64,000 nt of DNA from Chloranthus sessilifolius (Eukaryota > Streptophyta > Magnoliopsida > Chloranthales > Chloranthaceae). Shown piece by piece: positions 11,870 through 25,259 of this stretch. Numbering within the stretch: the stretch's first letter is position 1; each line of letters begins with the position of its first letter. The translations under genes were made by a program, and so were the position numbers. The notes below the pieces were generated by a model. The model was not told the DNA's origin. It did no database searches and saw only the letters and a program-made list of their open reading frames with translations. The stretch spans positions 34,113,810 to 34,177,809 of the forward strand of contig CM037593.1 in the NCBI GenBank assembly GCA_021018995.1, in the 5' to 3' direction.

Positions 11870-14240
11870 ACACGTAGGCTCCAAATGTGATGGACAATTA
11901 CATCAGTCAAGTTAAACACTGATAATAGTGACTTGGATAATAGTTTTTGCATGGTTGAGCCTCATATGAGCCATTTACTGTCTCCTGTGAGTCCAAGTAT
12001 GACTCATGTGAGACCTTTATGCTTTAAATGTGATAGACAATCACATCATTCATATATAAACACTGATTGTAGGCTTCAAGTCATTCAAGTAAGTCTCATG
12101 TTAGACCTGTAGGCTTCAAATCTGATTGTCAATGACATCAGTCATGTTAAACACTGCGAGCTTTGAAGTACCGACTTATGATTTTCCCTAACTTGGTCAC
12201 ATATGAGTCATTTACTGACTCATATAAGTCTAAATAAGTCTCATGTTAGACATGCAGGCTTCAAATCTGATAGTCAATGTCATCAGTCAAATTATAGTAT
12301 GATAACAGTGATAGACTAATAGAGATTTGACATGGCTAGGTCAGATATGAGTCACTTACTGACTCTTATAAGTCCAAGTAAGTCTCATGTTAGATATGTA
12401 GGCTCCAAATGTGATAGAGAATCACATCAATCAAGTCAAATGTGATATACAATCACATCATTCATGTATAAATACTGATTGTAGGCTTCAAATTATTCAA
12501 GTAAGTCTCATGTTAGACCTGTAGGCTTCAAATATGATTGTCAATGACATCAGTCATGTTAAACAATGAGAGTTTTGATGTACCGACTTATGATTTTGCC
12601 TGACTTGGTCACATATGAGTCATTTACTAACTCATATAAGTCCAAGTAAGTCTCATGTTAGACATGTAGGCTGTAAATCTGATAGTCAATATCATCAGTC
12701 AAGTTATAGTATGATAATGGTGACATACCAATGGGGATTTGGCATGGCTAGGTCAGATATGAGTCATTTACTGACTCTCATAAGTCTCACGTCAGACACG
12801 TAGGCTCCAAATGTGATGGACAATCACATCAGTCAAGTTAAACACTGATAATAGTGACTTGGATAATAGTTTTTGCATGATTGGGCCTCATACAAATCAT
12901 TTACTATCTCTTGGGAGTCCAAGTATGACTCATGTGAGAACTGCATGCTCCAAATGTGATAGACAATCACATCATTCATGTATAAACACTGATAATAGTG
13001 ACTTGGATAATAGTTTTTGCATGACTGGGCCTCATACGAGTCATTTACTGTCTCCTGTGAGTCCAAGTATGACTCATGTGAGACCTGTATGCTCCAAATG
13101 TAATAGACAATCACATCATTCATGTATAAACACTGATTGTAGGCTTCAAATCATTCAAGTAAGTCTCATGTTAGACCTGTAAGCTTCAAATTTGATTGTC
13201 AATAACATTAGTCATGTTAAACACTGCGAGCTTTGATGTACCGGCTTATGATTTTGCCTAACTTGATCACATATGAGTCATTTACTGACTCATATAAGTG
13301 CAAGTAAGTCTCATGTTAGACACGTAGGCTCCAAATCTGATAGTCAATGTTATCAGTCAAGTTATAGTATGATAACGGTGATGTACCAATGGAGATTTGA
13401 CATGGCTAAGTCAGATATGAGTCATTTACTGACTCTTATAAGTTTAGGTTAGACTAACATGGGACATATAGGATCCAAATATGATAGTCAATGATAATAG
13501 TCATATTGAATACTGCGAGCATTGAAGTACAATAGAGATTTGACATGACTGGGTCGCATATAAGTCATTTACTGACTCTTATAAATCTAAGTTAGATGTG
13601 AGACCTGTAATCCAAATATGATAGACAATGAGATCACTCAAGTTAGTCGTCTATCAGTGATGTACAAATGGGGATTTGGCATTACTGGGTCACATATGAG
13701 TAATTTATTGACTTGTATTAGTCCAAGAGCGACTCATGTGAGACATGTAGGCTCCCAAAACAATGAGTCAATCACATCAGTAGTTATAGTTTGATAGCAG
13801 TAATGTACCAATAACCATTTTTCATGAGTGAGTCTGGTATGAGTCATTTATTGACTCTTATAAGACCAAGTTAGACTAATGTGAGACCTATAATCCAAAT
13901 ATGATAGACAATGAGATCAGTCATGATATAGTTCGATAATAGTGGCGTACCAATAGTCATTTTCCATGACTAGGTAAGCAAATGAGTTATTTACCGACTC
14001 ATATAAGTAGTAGAGAGACTCGTGTGAGACTTGTAGGCTCCAAATTTGATAGTCAATGACATCAGTCATGATATATAGTCTGATAATAGCGACGTACCAA
14101 TAGTCATATTATAGTATGATAATAGTGACGTACCAATGACGTACCAATAAGTAATTTACCTGTGCTGGGTCTCATATGAGTCTTTAACAAACTCTTTAAG
14201 TCCCACAAAGACTCATGTCAGTCCAGTAGGCCTTTGAGGA
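11870..14240. repeat. Long tandem array, units of about 110-150 bp
   Basis: Recurrent phrases are AAGTCTCATGTTAGAC, GTAGGCTCCAAATGTGATAG, ACAATCACATCAGTCAAGTT, TAGTATGATAACAGTGA and ATATGAGTCATTTACTGACTC, in the same order through about 2.4 kb. Copies differ by substitutions and by loss or gain of sub-blocks. At 12,830-13,150 two adjacent units are nearly identical. The GTGATAGACAATCAC piece is itself an imperfect palindrome. No gene is supported; the short frames on both strands come from the repeats. Confidence 0.85.
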
Positions 14241-14597
14241 TGGATTGAATATCACCAAATTGAAAGAAGACAACCTAGTTCATACACAGACATGTATATA
14301 TGGATGATAATATTCCTCGGCTTCTATTAGAAGACCTGAAATCTGCTTCACTTTTTCCTTAAAACTATTGAGACTTACGAATAATTTTAGATGATTTTAG
14401 TAATCTCATTTGTCACATTAGTTGCATGTATATCCGAAGCAGTCAAACAGAATCTAAAAAAGTTGGGTACTAGACTATATTTACTTCTATAAATGACTTT
14501 CAAGAAATTAAAAATGCTTCGGTGCTTCGCTTGTAACATCTCAAAATTATTAAACAATCATAAATAAAACTAACCAAAATATGTAGATAACCCTAAA

Positions 14598-15140
14598 TCA
14601 AGGAAGGCTTCCTTTTCCTTTACTGCTTATTGACGTGGTCACCTCAAATTTTTTGGCGAACTCTTCAATCTCTACCGTCACTTTTACTTTTAAATCGTCC
14701 CTTTTAGTGTTCTCCAACTTTGACGCCAGAGCCAGGATTCGGGATCTTTCGTCCAACCAGCTAAAGTACCCACATTGATAACATGTAAAGTACTTACGTC
14801 CGAGATTCTTTAGAGAGTTAAAATTGCTCCGTTGTTTGCTTCTGACAGTAGCAAAGAGAATGAGCATCGTCCAAGTGAACCGTTTTATCATTACCGACAG
14901 TCCGATTTACGATTCCCGAACATTCGTCCTCCCATATGAAGAACGCACAATGGTAACACTTATAATATTTATGGTCGAGATTCCTGTCAGAGTTTAAAAC
15001 CCGAAGAAGTGCTGGTTTTTTATAGTAACATAGGGCTGCACCCTTTTCATCAACAATCTTCTTTTACGATCAATCTTTAATCCAATTTCCACGCATTCCA
15101 CAACCAAAATACACGTCCATTTTAGCTTCTCTCTATAAAG
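14598..15140 (-). pseudogene. Gene piece with two GRF-type zinc fingers
   Basis: The minus strand holds two copies of a GRF-like zinc-binding pattern. The first, about 15040-14925, reads LCYYKKPALLRVLNSDRN and then KYYKCYHCAFFIWEDE. The second, about 14860-14740, reads SLCYCQKQTTEQF and, after a frame change, NLGRKYFTCYQCGYFSWLDE. A charged helical tail follows (KLENTKRDDLKVKVTVEIEE). GRF fingers are single-stranded nucleic-acid-binding modules in other proteins; here the match is by eye. The piece has broken frames. It lies about 270 bp beyond the stop of ULP-b, on the same strand, and probably belonged to the same element. Confidence 0.65.
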
Positions 15141-15414
15141 ATATGAGATACAATTGCAACTAAATTGACCATACAATAGAGAATAACTGCGAAAATGGTA
15201 AATGACAATATAAGTGTAATTTAATTGAAGAACACTTTACAGAAAAGAATAAACTTAGAATTGCTACATGACAGTGCAAGTCAAATAAAGTCTTAAGAAC
15301 TCATAGTTCAATTCCAAAAAATATATTTCATTATTGATAAACTACTGCGTGTTTGTGGCAAGAGAAAAGTAGCATATGATACAAAAGACTGGATTATTTT
15401 ATATCAAAATTTGT

Positions 15415-17490
15415 CAAGGTTTAGCTTCTCCTCTAAGTAACTCTAACATAATCCTATCTCTAAAGTAAGGCATATGACATTAATCAAAATCGAAACTAAG
15501 CCCACGAAATGCATAGTCGATGTACTTTATCATAAAGACTCCGCAGTCAAAATAATTTGATTGATGTGGGATAGCAATCTGTCTAGTAAACAGCCAATCT
15601 CTGACGTCGATATTGTCGTCGCCTTGTTGAGCTAGGATCTTAAAAAGAACGTTTTTTCTGTATTTAAGAACATGCAGATTTTATTAATTTGACATATAAT
15701 AATAAAGATCTAGAGTTGAATGATATACATACCAATATGTTTACAATGTCCAGACAATGGACACTGTCACTCTGTCTACTAGACGAGTCTAAATACTCAA
15801 CTTTCCTCTCCTTCATGTATAATATGAATAAGGACCAATGATAGTCTCTATTGACAGGAAGGTAAACCTATTAAGTGGAGCCATATGTTAGTTAAGATGA
15901 GTGATAGACTCTAGCAATAGTACAAGTACGAAGGAAGCCTCTAAAATTTATCCAATTACCTTCTCACATTCATTTATTTTATATCCTAGTGCCTTGGGTG
16001 AAGTCCAAGCAATAAGGTTTTTGTTCGTATCGACTTCATCTTTCGCCAACGATTCTTTCAGTTTCGTCTAAACCAAATATGAAATGGGCTTAGGAGATAA
16101 TTACAAATTATAGAAAGTGAAAATGAAAAATTAGACTCTTACAATAAAATAAATTGAGAAGAAATTACTATTTATAAAAAAAAATTTATGATCATTCTCT
16201 CATTTCTTCATCAAGATAAAGTATGCATCAATTATCTACAAAATAAAATCACATATCACCCTGATCGATACCAATAAAGATATGTACTTTCTAAAAAAAT
16301 AGGATCATCGGATTGACTGACATCAGATGACCTATGGATATTAGATGGATGACTCTATGAATATAAGCATGTGTGCCTTTTAAAATGTTGGCCTTACCTC
16401 ACTGTCAAGTCAATTAGTACTGTAAACTAAGAATAAATTCTTCGTTGTGATGGACAGTCTATCATTCATGTGAATCTCATGTCTGCAAAACCACATAGGT
16501 TGTTAAGAGAAGAATTGAATTACATTAACTATAACTCAATAACTTTCAAAGGGATGAAACCATACTCCACGCGGCCATCATTAAGAGTTTTTTATATATC
16601 ATATTTATCATTCTGTGTTAGTGGTTTCATAGGTCAGTGGAAACCGTCATAGTCCTTCTGTGGATAGAGCACACATACAAATTAACAAACGTTCAATTAA
16701 ATTTAACATATATGTTTGAACATTTACATTAGCTAATTGACCATTCACCTTCAGCACACCCTTTGGAGGTGATCTCTTAGTTGTATTTCTCACACCATTC
16801 CTTCTTCTCTATGACCTTTCTTGCATGTATATCCTTCGATTAAATACGTTGGAAACTTATATTCTTAAAAATATAAAAGTTATTAATTTCACCATTTACG
16901 GAGATCACCTTTACTTCTTCTCCAGAGTTGTTTTTGAGGATTCGTTTATTACCCACTGTGGAGGTGCATGTGCTTGAGAGTGGACATTCAAAAGATTGAC
17001 CTTGTAGAGTTGATTGGCATGTTGAAGTCTTCGGTGGTAATGGGCTTTGCGAAGAACCCTTGAAATTATTTAACAATGTCATTTGCGGAGTAGCTCGACC
17101 TCTTACACTAGCCCACACTCGCTTATAAGTATCTATTACGCCCACCGACCTTATTTCACTTTCGCCAAGTGATTCCTTTTTATTGTTATCAAGTGTTAAT
17201 GTAACTCTGATTTTCTCTATAGATTCTTCTCTCATATCCCCGACAAATTCTCTATCATCATCGTCTTTCATGGACATTTGATCGGCTAGCATCTCTAAAA
17301 TCGGCATCATTTCATCGGTGACAGCAATGAAAGGCATATGCTCTTTATTATCTATATTAGCGATTCCACCTCATCTTCTTTCGAGGGCGCATGTATCCGA
17401 TGATTATCTTTATTGCTTTCGAATGATTCATGAGGCAATTCACTCTCATCTTCTGTAAATGTTTCTTCATAGTTCCTCTTTTCATCATCA
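15415..17490 (-). pseudogene. ULP-b, C-terminal half: Ulp1-like (C48) protease
   Basis: On the minus strand the Ulp1 catalytic parts are clear. The His/Asp part is YHWSLFILYMKERKVEYLDS near 15840-15780. The Gln/Cys part is IPHQSNYFDCGVFMIKYIDY near 15570-15510, with the Asp-Cys-Gly intact. The gene ends with LLRGEAKP and a stop near 15415. Upstream, 17337-16840 is an open frame of 165 residues (MPFIAVTDEMMPILEML...) that I do not recognise and that looks like the linker before the protease domain. The region between about 16,800 and 15,900 is AT-rich and may hold introns and decayed exons. At its upstream end the gene is cut by the CACTA element; it resumes at 31067 on the far side. Confidence 0.8.
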
Positions 17491-17493
17491 ATT
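17491..17493. repeat. Target duplication ATT, left of CACTA
   Basis: ATT directly precedes the CACTACG terminus and is repeated at 31064-31066 after the other terminus. A 3-bp target duplication is the rule for CACTA elements. Confidence 0.9.
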
Positions 17494-17640
17494 CACTACG
17501 TCAAAATAAGGAAAAAACCACTTTAGCAACAAAAAATAAACCACTGCTTAAAATAACGGTATAATATTCCACAGCTTAAAATAGTGGTGTCACTTATAAA
17601 ACAGTGGTTTGTATAAGTTAAAATGCTATCACGTGCCTCA
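17494..17640 (+). repeat. CACTA left terminus and subterminal repeats
   Basis: CACTACGTCAAAATAAGG is followed by ACCACTT, ACCACTGC, AGTGGTGT and ACAGTGGTTT within 120 bp. The same heptamer family fills the right end. Confidence 0.85.
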
Positions 17641-17819
17641 TCATGTGCAACTCCATCGGGAACCTAATTCCAAAAATCCTCTCTTGTCTCTCTTTATATC
17701 TATTCCTCCATTTTTAGTTTTCATCTTCAACCGTAGCCTCTCTCCCTCTCCCTCTTCCTCTCTCTCTCTCTCCCTCTCTAAAACATGAAACCCTAATCCA
17801 TTTTCTCTATTGATCCAGC

Positions 17820-18270
17820 AAAGGAATGCTCCGACTATAGATTCATTCGTTTGTTGATGAATTTGAGGAGGAGCGGATGTCAGATCTAGTGGAATTGAAG
17901 GAGGTTTTTGTGGAAGGATTGGAGATTCAGACTATGAGGAGTTGTAGAGGCGAGATCCAGCTACTCGAAGAGCAGATTCGGAAACGAGTTGGCTCCGTCT
18001 TCGAAGCTTGCTAAATCTGGTGGAGGCAAACAAAAAAGGAAGGTTAGTGGATCTGAAAAAACAAATTATGGGTTGATTCTCCAACGACTTCTCTCTTGCT
18101 CAAACTCCCACATCTCGTCAAAGCAATTCTAAATCTTTTTGCTCTTATCTCAGATTTCTGCAAAAAGCCTTCTCAATAGGTTTTTCTGCCCTCTAACTTC
18201 GTTTTGATTTTCAGTTTTTTTAATTATTGAATTTTATTTTTTCAATCTTTCTAGTGGATAATTCATGATT
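17820..18270 (+). repeat. Leader-like stretch shared with 59880-60120
   Basis: The phrases CGAGTTGGCTC, 'tcttcgaagcttgctaaatc' (here) and 'tcttcgaagcctgccaaatc' (60 kb), TGGTGGAGGCAA, and a following 'caa(c)aggtttttctgccctctaa' block recur in the same order at 59,950-60,115. It looks like the 5' exon and start of the first intron of an unidentified host gene. Here it is inside the CACTA and may be a captured piece; 17740-17770 upstream is a CT-rich leader. Confidence 0.6.
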
Positions 18271-18279
18271 TTCAGTTTT

Positions 18280-21200
18280 TTTTAATTTGTGAATAATTCA
18301 TGATTAATTCGGAGAACCTCAAATTAGTGAATTTTAAAAAAAAAAGTGAATTTGGATGCAATATGCATAGCACTGCAGATGCTACCTGAGAGCCATTGGA
18401 ATCACTAAGTGCAGCTGATTCCCCTTAAAGATCAATGCTTTGAATCTTGATCAGGAGTTCTTTTTTTTCCCTCCTTTACTAACCCAAAAAATATCTCTGT
18501 TTCATTTTCTAATCCCAAATTTAAGAATTTTAAGTTTAGTTGTTAGTATCGTTTACATTTCCTTTGTGAGAACTCTTTTCTGAACTCAGATCCCATTTAA
18601 ACTATCACTTGCAATCTTTCCGCAGAGCTTATCCTCCTTGACAGGAAGAGACTCACAATTTTTGTCCACCATCCTCTCTTAGATATCCTTCTCTATTGGT
18701 TGATTTCATCCTTTTCCCCAAATTTCCCAACCCTTTGAGAGATCATCACATTGAGAAGCCTCCATACAAGGGTTCCTTCCACTGGCTGCATTGTTGTCAT
18801 TCTCCAGTTTACCCTTCACGAACCTCCGCTCCGGTCGGTGGGCTCAACATCCTCTTTGATTCAATACATCTCGAAACTAGAAGTTTAGAGTGTTGTAGGA
18901 ACCACAAAACCAGTCTCCAGTCCTCAGAATGATCGTGGCATTCCCATCATTTCATACATTGATATTAATCTCATCGTTCCACAAAATTTCTCTGTTTTAG
19001 CGAAAGTATGTTTCAAATGGATATTGGAGTAGGAATAGGAATAGACTCAAATAAGTGTCAGTTTTGTAAAGTTTAGAACTCAAAACGCTAAGGAAGACCA
19101 GTTGGCATGCATCTATGATTCGATATGTACATGCAATCCATCCCCATTCCACAAAAGAGGAGCTATTAGTGAAAATGCATTGTATACCAAGGACATAATT
19201 GGCTAGTCAAACTGCAATTTGCTTCTCCAAGTATGCCATTGTCATCTTTCACACTTTATCTTTTGTGCCTAGGTGCCTAAACTATTTCTGCCACTCAATT
19301 GAAACTGTCAAAAACTAGTAGTCAAGCTGAACTAAAGCTTATTTTTGCTATTTAGATGGGGAAGATAATCCACATTGATAGACATTTTGATTGATAAACA
19401 TGTTTGTATTCGCAACATTTTGAAAAGGTTTATATGCTGTGATCGTTCTCCCAAAGTAGTCACCTTTCTTCTTCTTCTTCTTCTTCTTCTTGATAGTGCC
19501 TAGCGACAACTACTCACCGTATGCAATGATACATCTATTGAGCGTCGGTTTAACTGTAGTATGTTCTCAGTTCGTTTAGATCATCAGGATCTGATTTTGG
19601 GTTTATACAGTTACGATGAAGTATCTATTGACCAACCATTTTAAGGATTTACCGAATAAATTAGCATCACGATTACATTGCATGCTTTTCAATGCTTTAG
19701 TTTGAACGATAATTTTCTTTGATGTATTATATAATTTATAAACCTTAGGTGCTTGAAATGAAAATTTTATGTATGTGGTAGAAATCATTAGTGCGGCAAT
19801 TCTTGCAACTGATTCTACAAACCTGAGACAGAACTTTTCCAGCGACACCACTTCTTAAAAATGCTGCTCTTAACAGTAGTGCTTTGCAAAAATCACTTTT
19901 TTAAAAAGTTGAGCCACGCCAAATAGGACCTTAGTTGCTTGGAGGGTTCATTTGGCTGAGCTATAGTGTCTTAATTGGTTCTATCTGTTGCGACTGAGTC
20001 TCAGTTCAACTTCTCTAACGGGGCTACATCTGTTTCACCATTAGTTGGCCTAGTCTCTACTGGCATTGATTCATCAATTACCTAGGGACAAAAATGAGAT
20101 GACTTTTGTGAGTTGAGAGTAGAGGGTTCATATTTAGGAGAGCTAGGAGCCTGGGATTGACATCTCAACCTTGAAGTTGAGGTTGTGATTCAACCTTCTG
20201 GTGAGGTAATGGGCTTAATTCTGAGATCTTAAAGTCATCTAGTATCTAGACTTAGTGTGGATGCTTGCATTGAGCTGATAAATTGAAAATTATTTTTTAC
20301 TATTTCAATTTTTCTAAATCTTATATGGATCAAATTTAAGATAGAACTTAGATACCGATTTCCTTAAATGTTGTTCAGAACTGGGCAAGCCACTTTCATC
20401 TGCTGTGGGCTTTTATATATCCGGCATTTGTTTCAAATTTGAATAATAGCTACTACAAATGTTGTGAAATGAGACGAGAGGAGATTGAATCACTGCTAAC
20501 TTGTGATGTTTCACTGAATTTTGATGGTTGATTTTGAGGGCCATTCCTTGATTATCTTTTTTACAAGATTACTCTGATCATATCTTTTAATTTTCCAACC
20601 CTATTACCCTCCTCGATTGGAATTTGGGATCCCATGCCTTCCATTATGAAAACATGTGGTTTAAAATAAAAGATTTCCATAATAAGGTCGTAAAGTGATG
20701 CTCATTTTGGGTAGTAAATGTGAGTGCAAAATATAAATTTAAGATTAAACTCAAGAACCTCAAGGAAGAATTAAACAGTTCCACTAAAAGAGCAATTCAA
20801 GCAAATGAATAAATTTGTAGGCTGCAGGAACTTGGAGTATGTTGGTTAAAGGAAGGTGAAAAAAAATAATACAAAGGACACCAAGTTCAATGGTGCCATA
20901 GCAAGACATGAAGGGGGAAAAACTGCATAAGGAGTTTATCACTATGTGTTATCAGTTGGTTTGGATGTTGGAGTTGCTTTCATGGCTGTATTGGCATACT
21001 TTGAAAATTTTCGGAGAAATTTATCACTATGCCACCGTCCAAAACCGAAATCAAATTGGAGTCAGTACATTTTCGTTTCTGAATCGGTTTCCGATTCGAA
21101 CCAGTTCATTTTTAAATCGGAGTCGATACACACATCTTTGATTTTTAGATTTTTTCATTTGAAGCTTTCCAACATTTGTTTTTTTTCATAGGTAAGCATT

Positions 21201-24200
21201 GTTGATAGGTAAGCATGTAGCCTCAATGCTACATGCGTGAGGGCATCGTCACTAGGGCAAAAGGCCAATCTCGCTTTCCCATACTTGTTTCCATCTATTA
21301 CCGTTAAGTAGGGTCAAAGATAACCGTGTCATAACATTTGTGGTAAATCAAGGGTTTCACCGTTTGATGCAAGGAGTCTTTTAGTACTAATCTTGGGGCA
21401 ATGGTCAATTCTAACCTGGTTGAACTGGATTTTACATCTGCAGCCCTAGGAAATAGGAGAAACTTGATTGTTCAAGGACATATGTTCGAATCCAACCGAG
21501 AACCTGACCCAACCTGGTTAAAACCCTCTATGTTTTTATTTTTATTTTTATCAGTAAGCTTGAAATTCCAAGGTCCTCACCCCTTTCTATTGCCAAGAAA
21601 GAGAAGGAATACACCAAAATTTCAATATGACGAGGATACACTGAGAGCTAATGGAGCTTAGGCATTTTCATAATTTTTGGTTTATGCCACTCCGAACCAA
21701 AACGGAATCAAACTAGAATTGATTTGGTACGAATTGATATTCATCCATTACAAATTTGCACAAGCTACCTAGAATTTCGTTCTCCAATGGTTTCAGGTGA
21801 TTGGCCATTTGAGGAACTTTAGGTGGGGAAGTAGGAGAAGAGCTATTTGGAATTTAACTCCACTTGCTCTGTTTTCGATAATCTGAAAAGTGAGGAACAG
21901 TCCGGGTCATTGACAACAAAGAATCGGATTTGGAGGGTACTAGCTAATAGTTTTCGAGCCAGTTCGATCCGATTTGCTCAGTTTTTGGGTTGGGTTCTAG
22001 TTTTAGGTCAAAACTTGTGACCCTACGTGCATCTAAACAATAAAAAAGAATCAAATCGGAGGGAAGTCTAAACTATTCATGCAATATCCGGTAAAATCAC
22101 GGAGAGATTTCAGCAATATAAATAAAAAGGGTTAATGACTTATCAGGCGTCTCTCGCATGCATGTATGTTATTGTGGACCCGACTCTCCTGATCATCATT
22201 GAAACACTGAAATGGTGTCTAAATGATCTTACACTATCAATGGTTTAAGATGTGGGTCATCCATATATACCATCAAAGGGTTAGATTATAGATTGAAGTG
22301 CCATAGGCCCAAAATGGTGTTTTGGAGAGATTTAAATCATCCGATTTGTGAGCTATAATGCCAACCATTGTTTTCAGTTTTAATGACTGATATTAAAGTT
22401 TATCGATCATATGGTTCACATCCACCTATAGGCATGTTTCTTTGGGCTGAGACATGCTCCAATGATAGATTGCCACTAGGACAATTTAGATGGATCACAA
22501 ATGTGAGCCACATGCAATAGCTTAAAAATTGAGCCTGGTTCCCAAAGACTTCTCGCTATATCTACTTGAAATGAATACTTTTCGAACATTCCCAGATTAA
22601 TATAATCTTCACCACAAGTATGTGAAAGCACGTTTTCGTTAATTTATCTGTTTCAGTTTTAATTTAACTTAAATATACTATTTAGATGTAGCTTGTTAAA
22701 GTTTAAAACCCGACACACAACTCCGAGTCAATGAAGGCTTGAGACCTGAGTATAACAACCCAAACTCAGTCGCTTAATAATGAACAATTCTTTTGGCTTA
22801 AAAAATTACGTTTGTAATCCAATTTTACCTTGCAAGTACTCACATTCTTTTGATAGTTATCTTTTTTTTATTTAGAGAAAGTTACCTATATTAATTCAAT
22901 CGGTTTCAATTGAGTCTAGCTGACTTGCTCAGTTTAGCATAGTATCAAGTTCTTAAACAGTGTGTGTTTTCATAATAATGTTCCATTAAATTAGTTCTTC
23001 CTAATTAGATGATTCTTAGTATAACTGAAGCATTCAAAATGTGCAAAACTTGTGATAAACTGGCAAAAACTCTTAAAAAACATGACTGTGTTTAGTGGAA
23101 TCAAACCGCAATTGTTCTGATTAATGTAGTTACTAAGGTAAAATATTATCATTATTTTTACGATTTCTTGTCCTTTCTTCTACAAATTCTTACCTCATCT
23201 CATTTCTCCGTGGTGTCTCTTTTTTCGGTCGAAAGTGAAGGCGAAAAAGGAATAAACTAAATGCTTATCCTGTTCTTACCAAATTTGTGACAACTTATTA
23301 GATTTGATGCATTTCTAAATTTCTAGGTGATGGAGTCGGATCAAGCAAGCAAACAGGACACATTCGGAACAGCCAAAGCGGTCATCTCGTGCTTCCAAAA
23401 GTTGGGTGTCTCATTTGAATTGGATCAGGTGTGTTGGATACACTGCAGATTAATTATATTTGTAGCTTCCGAGGAAGATACATTATCTCCAAATCAATGT
23501 CAAAACTTGTTGATTAATTTGAGAACTTGGCTGAGTATACTAGGTACAGCTAGGAGCCAACTATCTCAGAACTTGTTTCATATAAAATAAGCAAGTTTTT
23601 TATTAATTCTTCTATAACTTGGAAATCAGAAGTTTTGAGTTCTCATTGCTCTGAATCATGGCAACATCCCCCGGCCTTAAGAATAAGGGTTAATGGGAGC
23701 GCCCCATTCTTGTACAAATAGCACTTTTGATCACTTTTAGGTCATGACACGCTTTTTTGACCAGTGCAAGCTGACTAAACTTTGTATGAATTTTGTTCAA
23801 CAAAAAATACACATGCATCAGAAGATTCAAACCATTTGATTTGGGAACTTTAATATAGACCATTATTCATATCCAATGTAGGGGTTTTGTGCTAAAATTG
23901 GTTGGCAGAGATCTTCGAAGGAACATTTTTTTTTCGGGCTGAGTTGAGTTCAAATGATGGGCTGCAATTTCGTTGAACTTTTTTTTTTTTTTTTTACCAG
24001 ATCCCTAAGAATAGTTGTGACAAATAATTTTTGCTACAAATAAATATTTAAATGTGGGTTTTCTTTCAAGGTTAACAAGAATAACAATGATTTCAATCCA
24101 TTATTCAATCCTCTTTTCTCTAATTTTCCTTTGACAATATCTCTTTCTTGTTAATAGATACAACAGATTAGGGACCCCCGAAAGCAGCTCGAGATGGTGG

Positions 24201-24260
24201 GTGTTCCCGAGGAGTATCTGTCTGGGCATGCGTTTCATATGTACCATCTCACGTCACCTG
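18280..24260. other. CACTA interior, no gene recognised
   Basis: AT-rich, intron-like sequence. 18600-18990 has short open stretches with splice-like borders (for example SPQNDRGIPIISYIDINL near 18,920), and 23327-23440 gives MESDQASKQDTFGTAKAV with splice-like borders. Both may be further captured exons, but I do not recognise the genes. A (CTT)n run lies at 19465-19490. Confidence 0.4.
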
Positions 24261-24267
24261 ATTAGAC

Positions 24268-24724
24268 ATGGGTGCTAGCCTTGTGAAGCAAGTTGCTATT
24301 GCCCACCAATGATGTTGCAGGAGATGGTAAATTTTTAAAGTATCTTATAGAGTTTCTTCTAAGCTTATTCTCTCACTTTATTGCACTTGTGTTCGGCTGT
24401 GTGTGTGTTTTATATCAATGGGATTGATTTATTTGTTTTTTTTTCTTCTCCTTTACTTTTTAATATTATGTTTTCTTTTGTAGTGTCAAAGTTCTTGTAT
24501 AATGAACCGCCCTTGGGGTTTATCTTTTGTACTTTCATCTGTTGGCAGGTACTACTTGTGCCACTGTCCTCACTCTGGCAATTTTTGCTGAGGGGTGCAA
24601 GTCTGTAGCAGCTGGAATGAATGCTATGGATTTAAGGAGTGGGATCTCAATGGCGGTTGATTCTGTGGTAACAAACTTGAAGAGCAGAGCACGGATGATT
24701 AGTACATCTGAAGAAATAGCTCAG
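24268..24724 (+). pseudogene. CPN60: Captured CPN60 (mitochondrial chaperonin) exons
   Basis: Two exon pieces of a plant mitochondrial HSP60 gene. The first (about 24268-24326) reads GASLVKQVA then TNDVAGDG, with a shift between them, and ends at a GT donor. The second (24549-24724) starts after an AG acceptor and reads [20 protein letters not shown], then [15 protein letters not shown] and [14 protein letters not shown]. This covers the ATP-site segment GDGTT of group I chaperonins. Codon phase across the intron is correct (GAT G|GT ACT). The rest of the gene is absent. It is a transposon-captured fragment inside the CACTA, followed within about 60 bp by an RPN10 piece. Confidence 0.93.
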
Positions 24725-24784
24725 GTTCGATCCAAATCGAGTGGAGCAAATTCGTTTGCTCATAGGGGAAGATCGTAGTTGGAG

Positions 24785-25250
24785 GGGGAAGAAGAAAGCG
24801 GAGGCCTTTCTTGCTGCCGCAAACAATAGCGATAGTAGTCACATTGTTCATGTTCCTCCTAGTACCGATGCACTTCCTGATGTGCTTATTAGTTAAATGG
24901 CTAAAATTTACTTAAAGGTTACTTTTGACATTTTTAGTATTTAGATTAATTGGTATGCATTTTAGATGACACGGTTCATCTTCCATTGCAGTACACCAAT
25001 ATTCACAGGTGAGGGGGAAGAAGAAAGCGGCTTTGTTGCTGCTACAACAGTTGGTGGTTCTGGTATAGATTTGGTGTGGACCCTAACTTAGATCCTGAGC
25101 TTGCTCTTTCTCTTAGAGTTTCAATGGAAGAGGAGAGAGCAAGGCAAGAAGCTGCTGCTAAAAGGGCCGCAGAAGATACTAATAGGCAAGAAAGGGCAGG
25201 GGACCCGACTTTTTAGGAACAGGTTCAGCTGTTGGTTTAGGTCCAACAGG
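24785..25250 (+). pseudogene. RPN10: Captured RPN10 (26S proteasome subunit) exons
   Basis: Two exon pieces of the ubiquitin receptor RPN10. The first (24785-24894) reads AEAFLAAANNSDSSHIVHVP and then PSTDALPDVLIS. The second (from about 24992) reads [17 protein letters not shown] and, after a one-base shift, [20 protein letters not shown] then [17 protein letters not shown], which is the first ubiquitin-interacting motif. The intron between them (24895-24991) has GT-like and AG borders. The N-terminal VWA domain is absent. It is a captured fragment, on the same strand as its neighbours in the CACTA element. Confidence 0.93.
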
Positions 25251-25259
25251 TAATTCTAT

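Noticed and set aside
12833-13182. Open frames on both strands within the 11.9-14.2 kb array
   Set aside because: They follow the repeat unit and change with each unit; no conserved protein.
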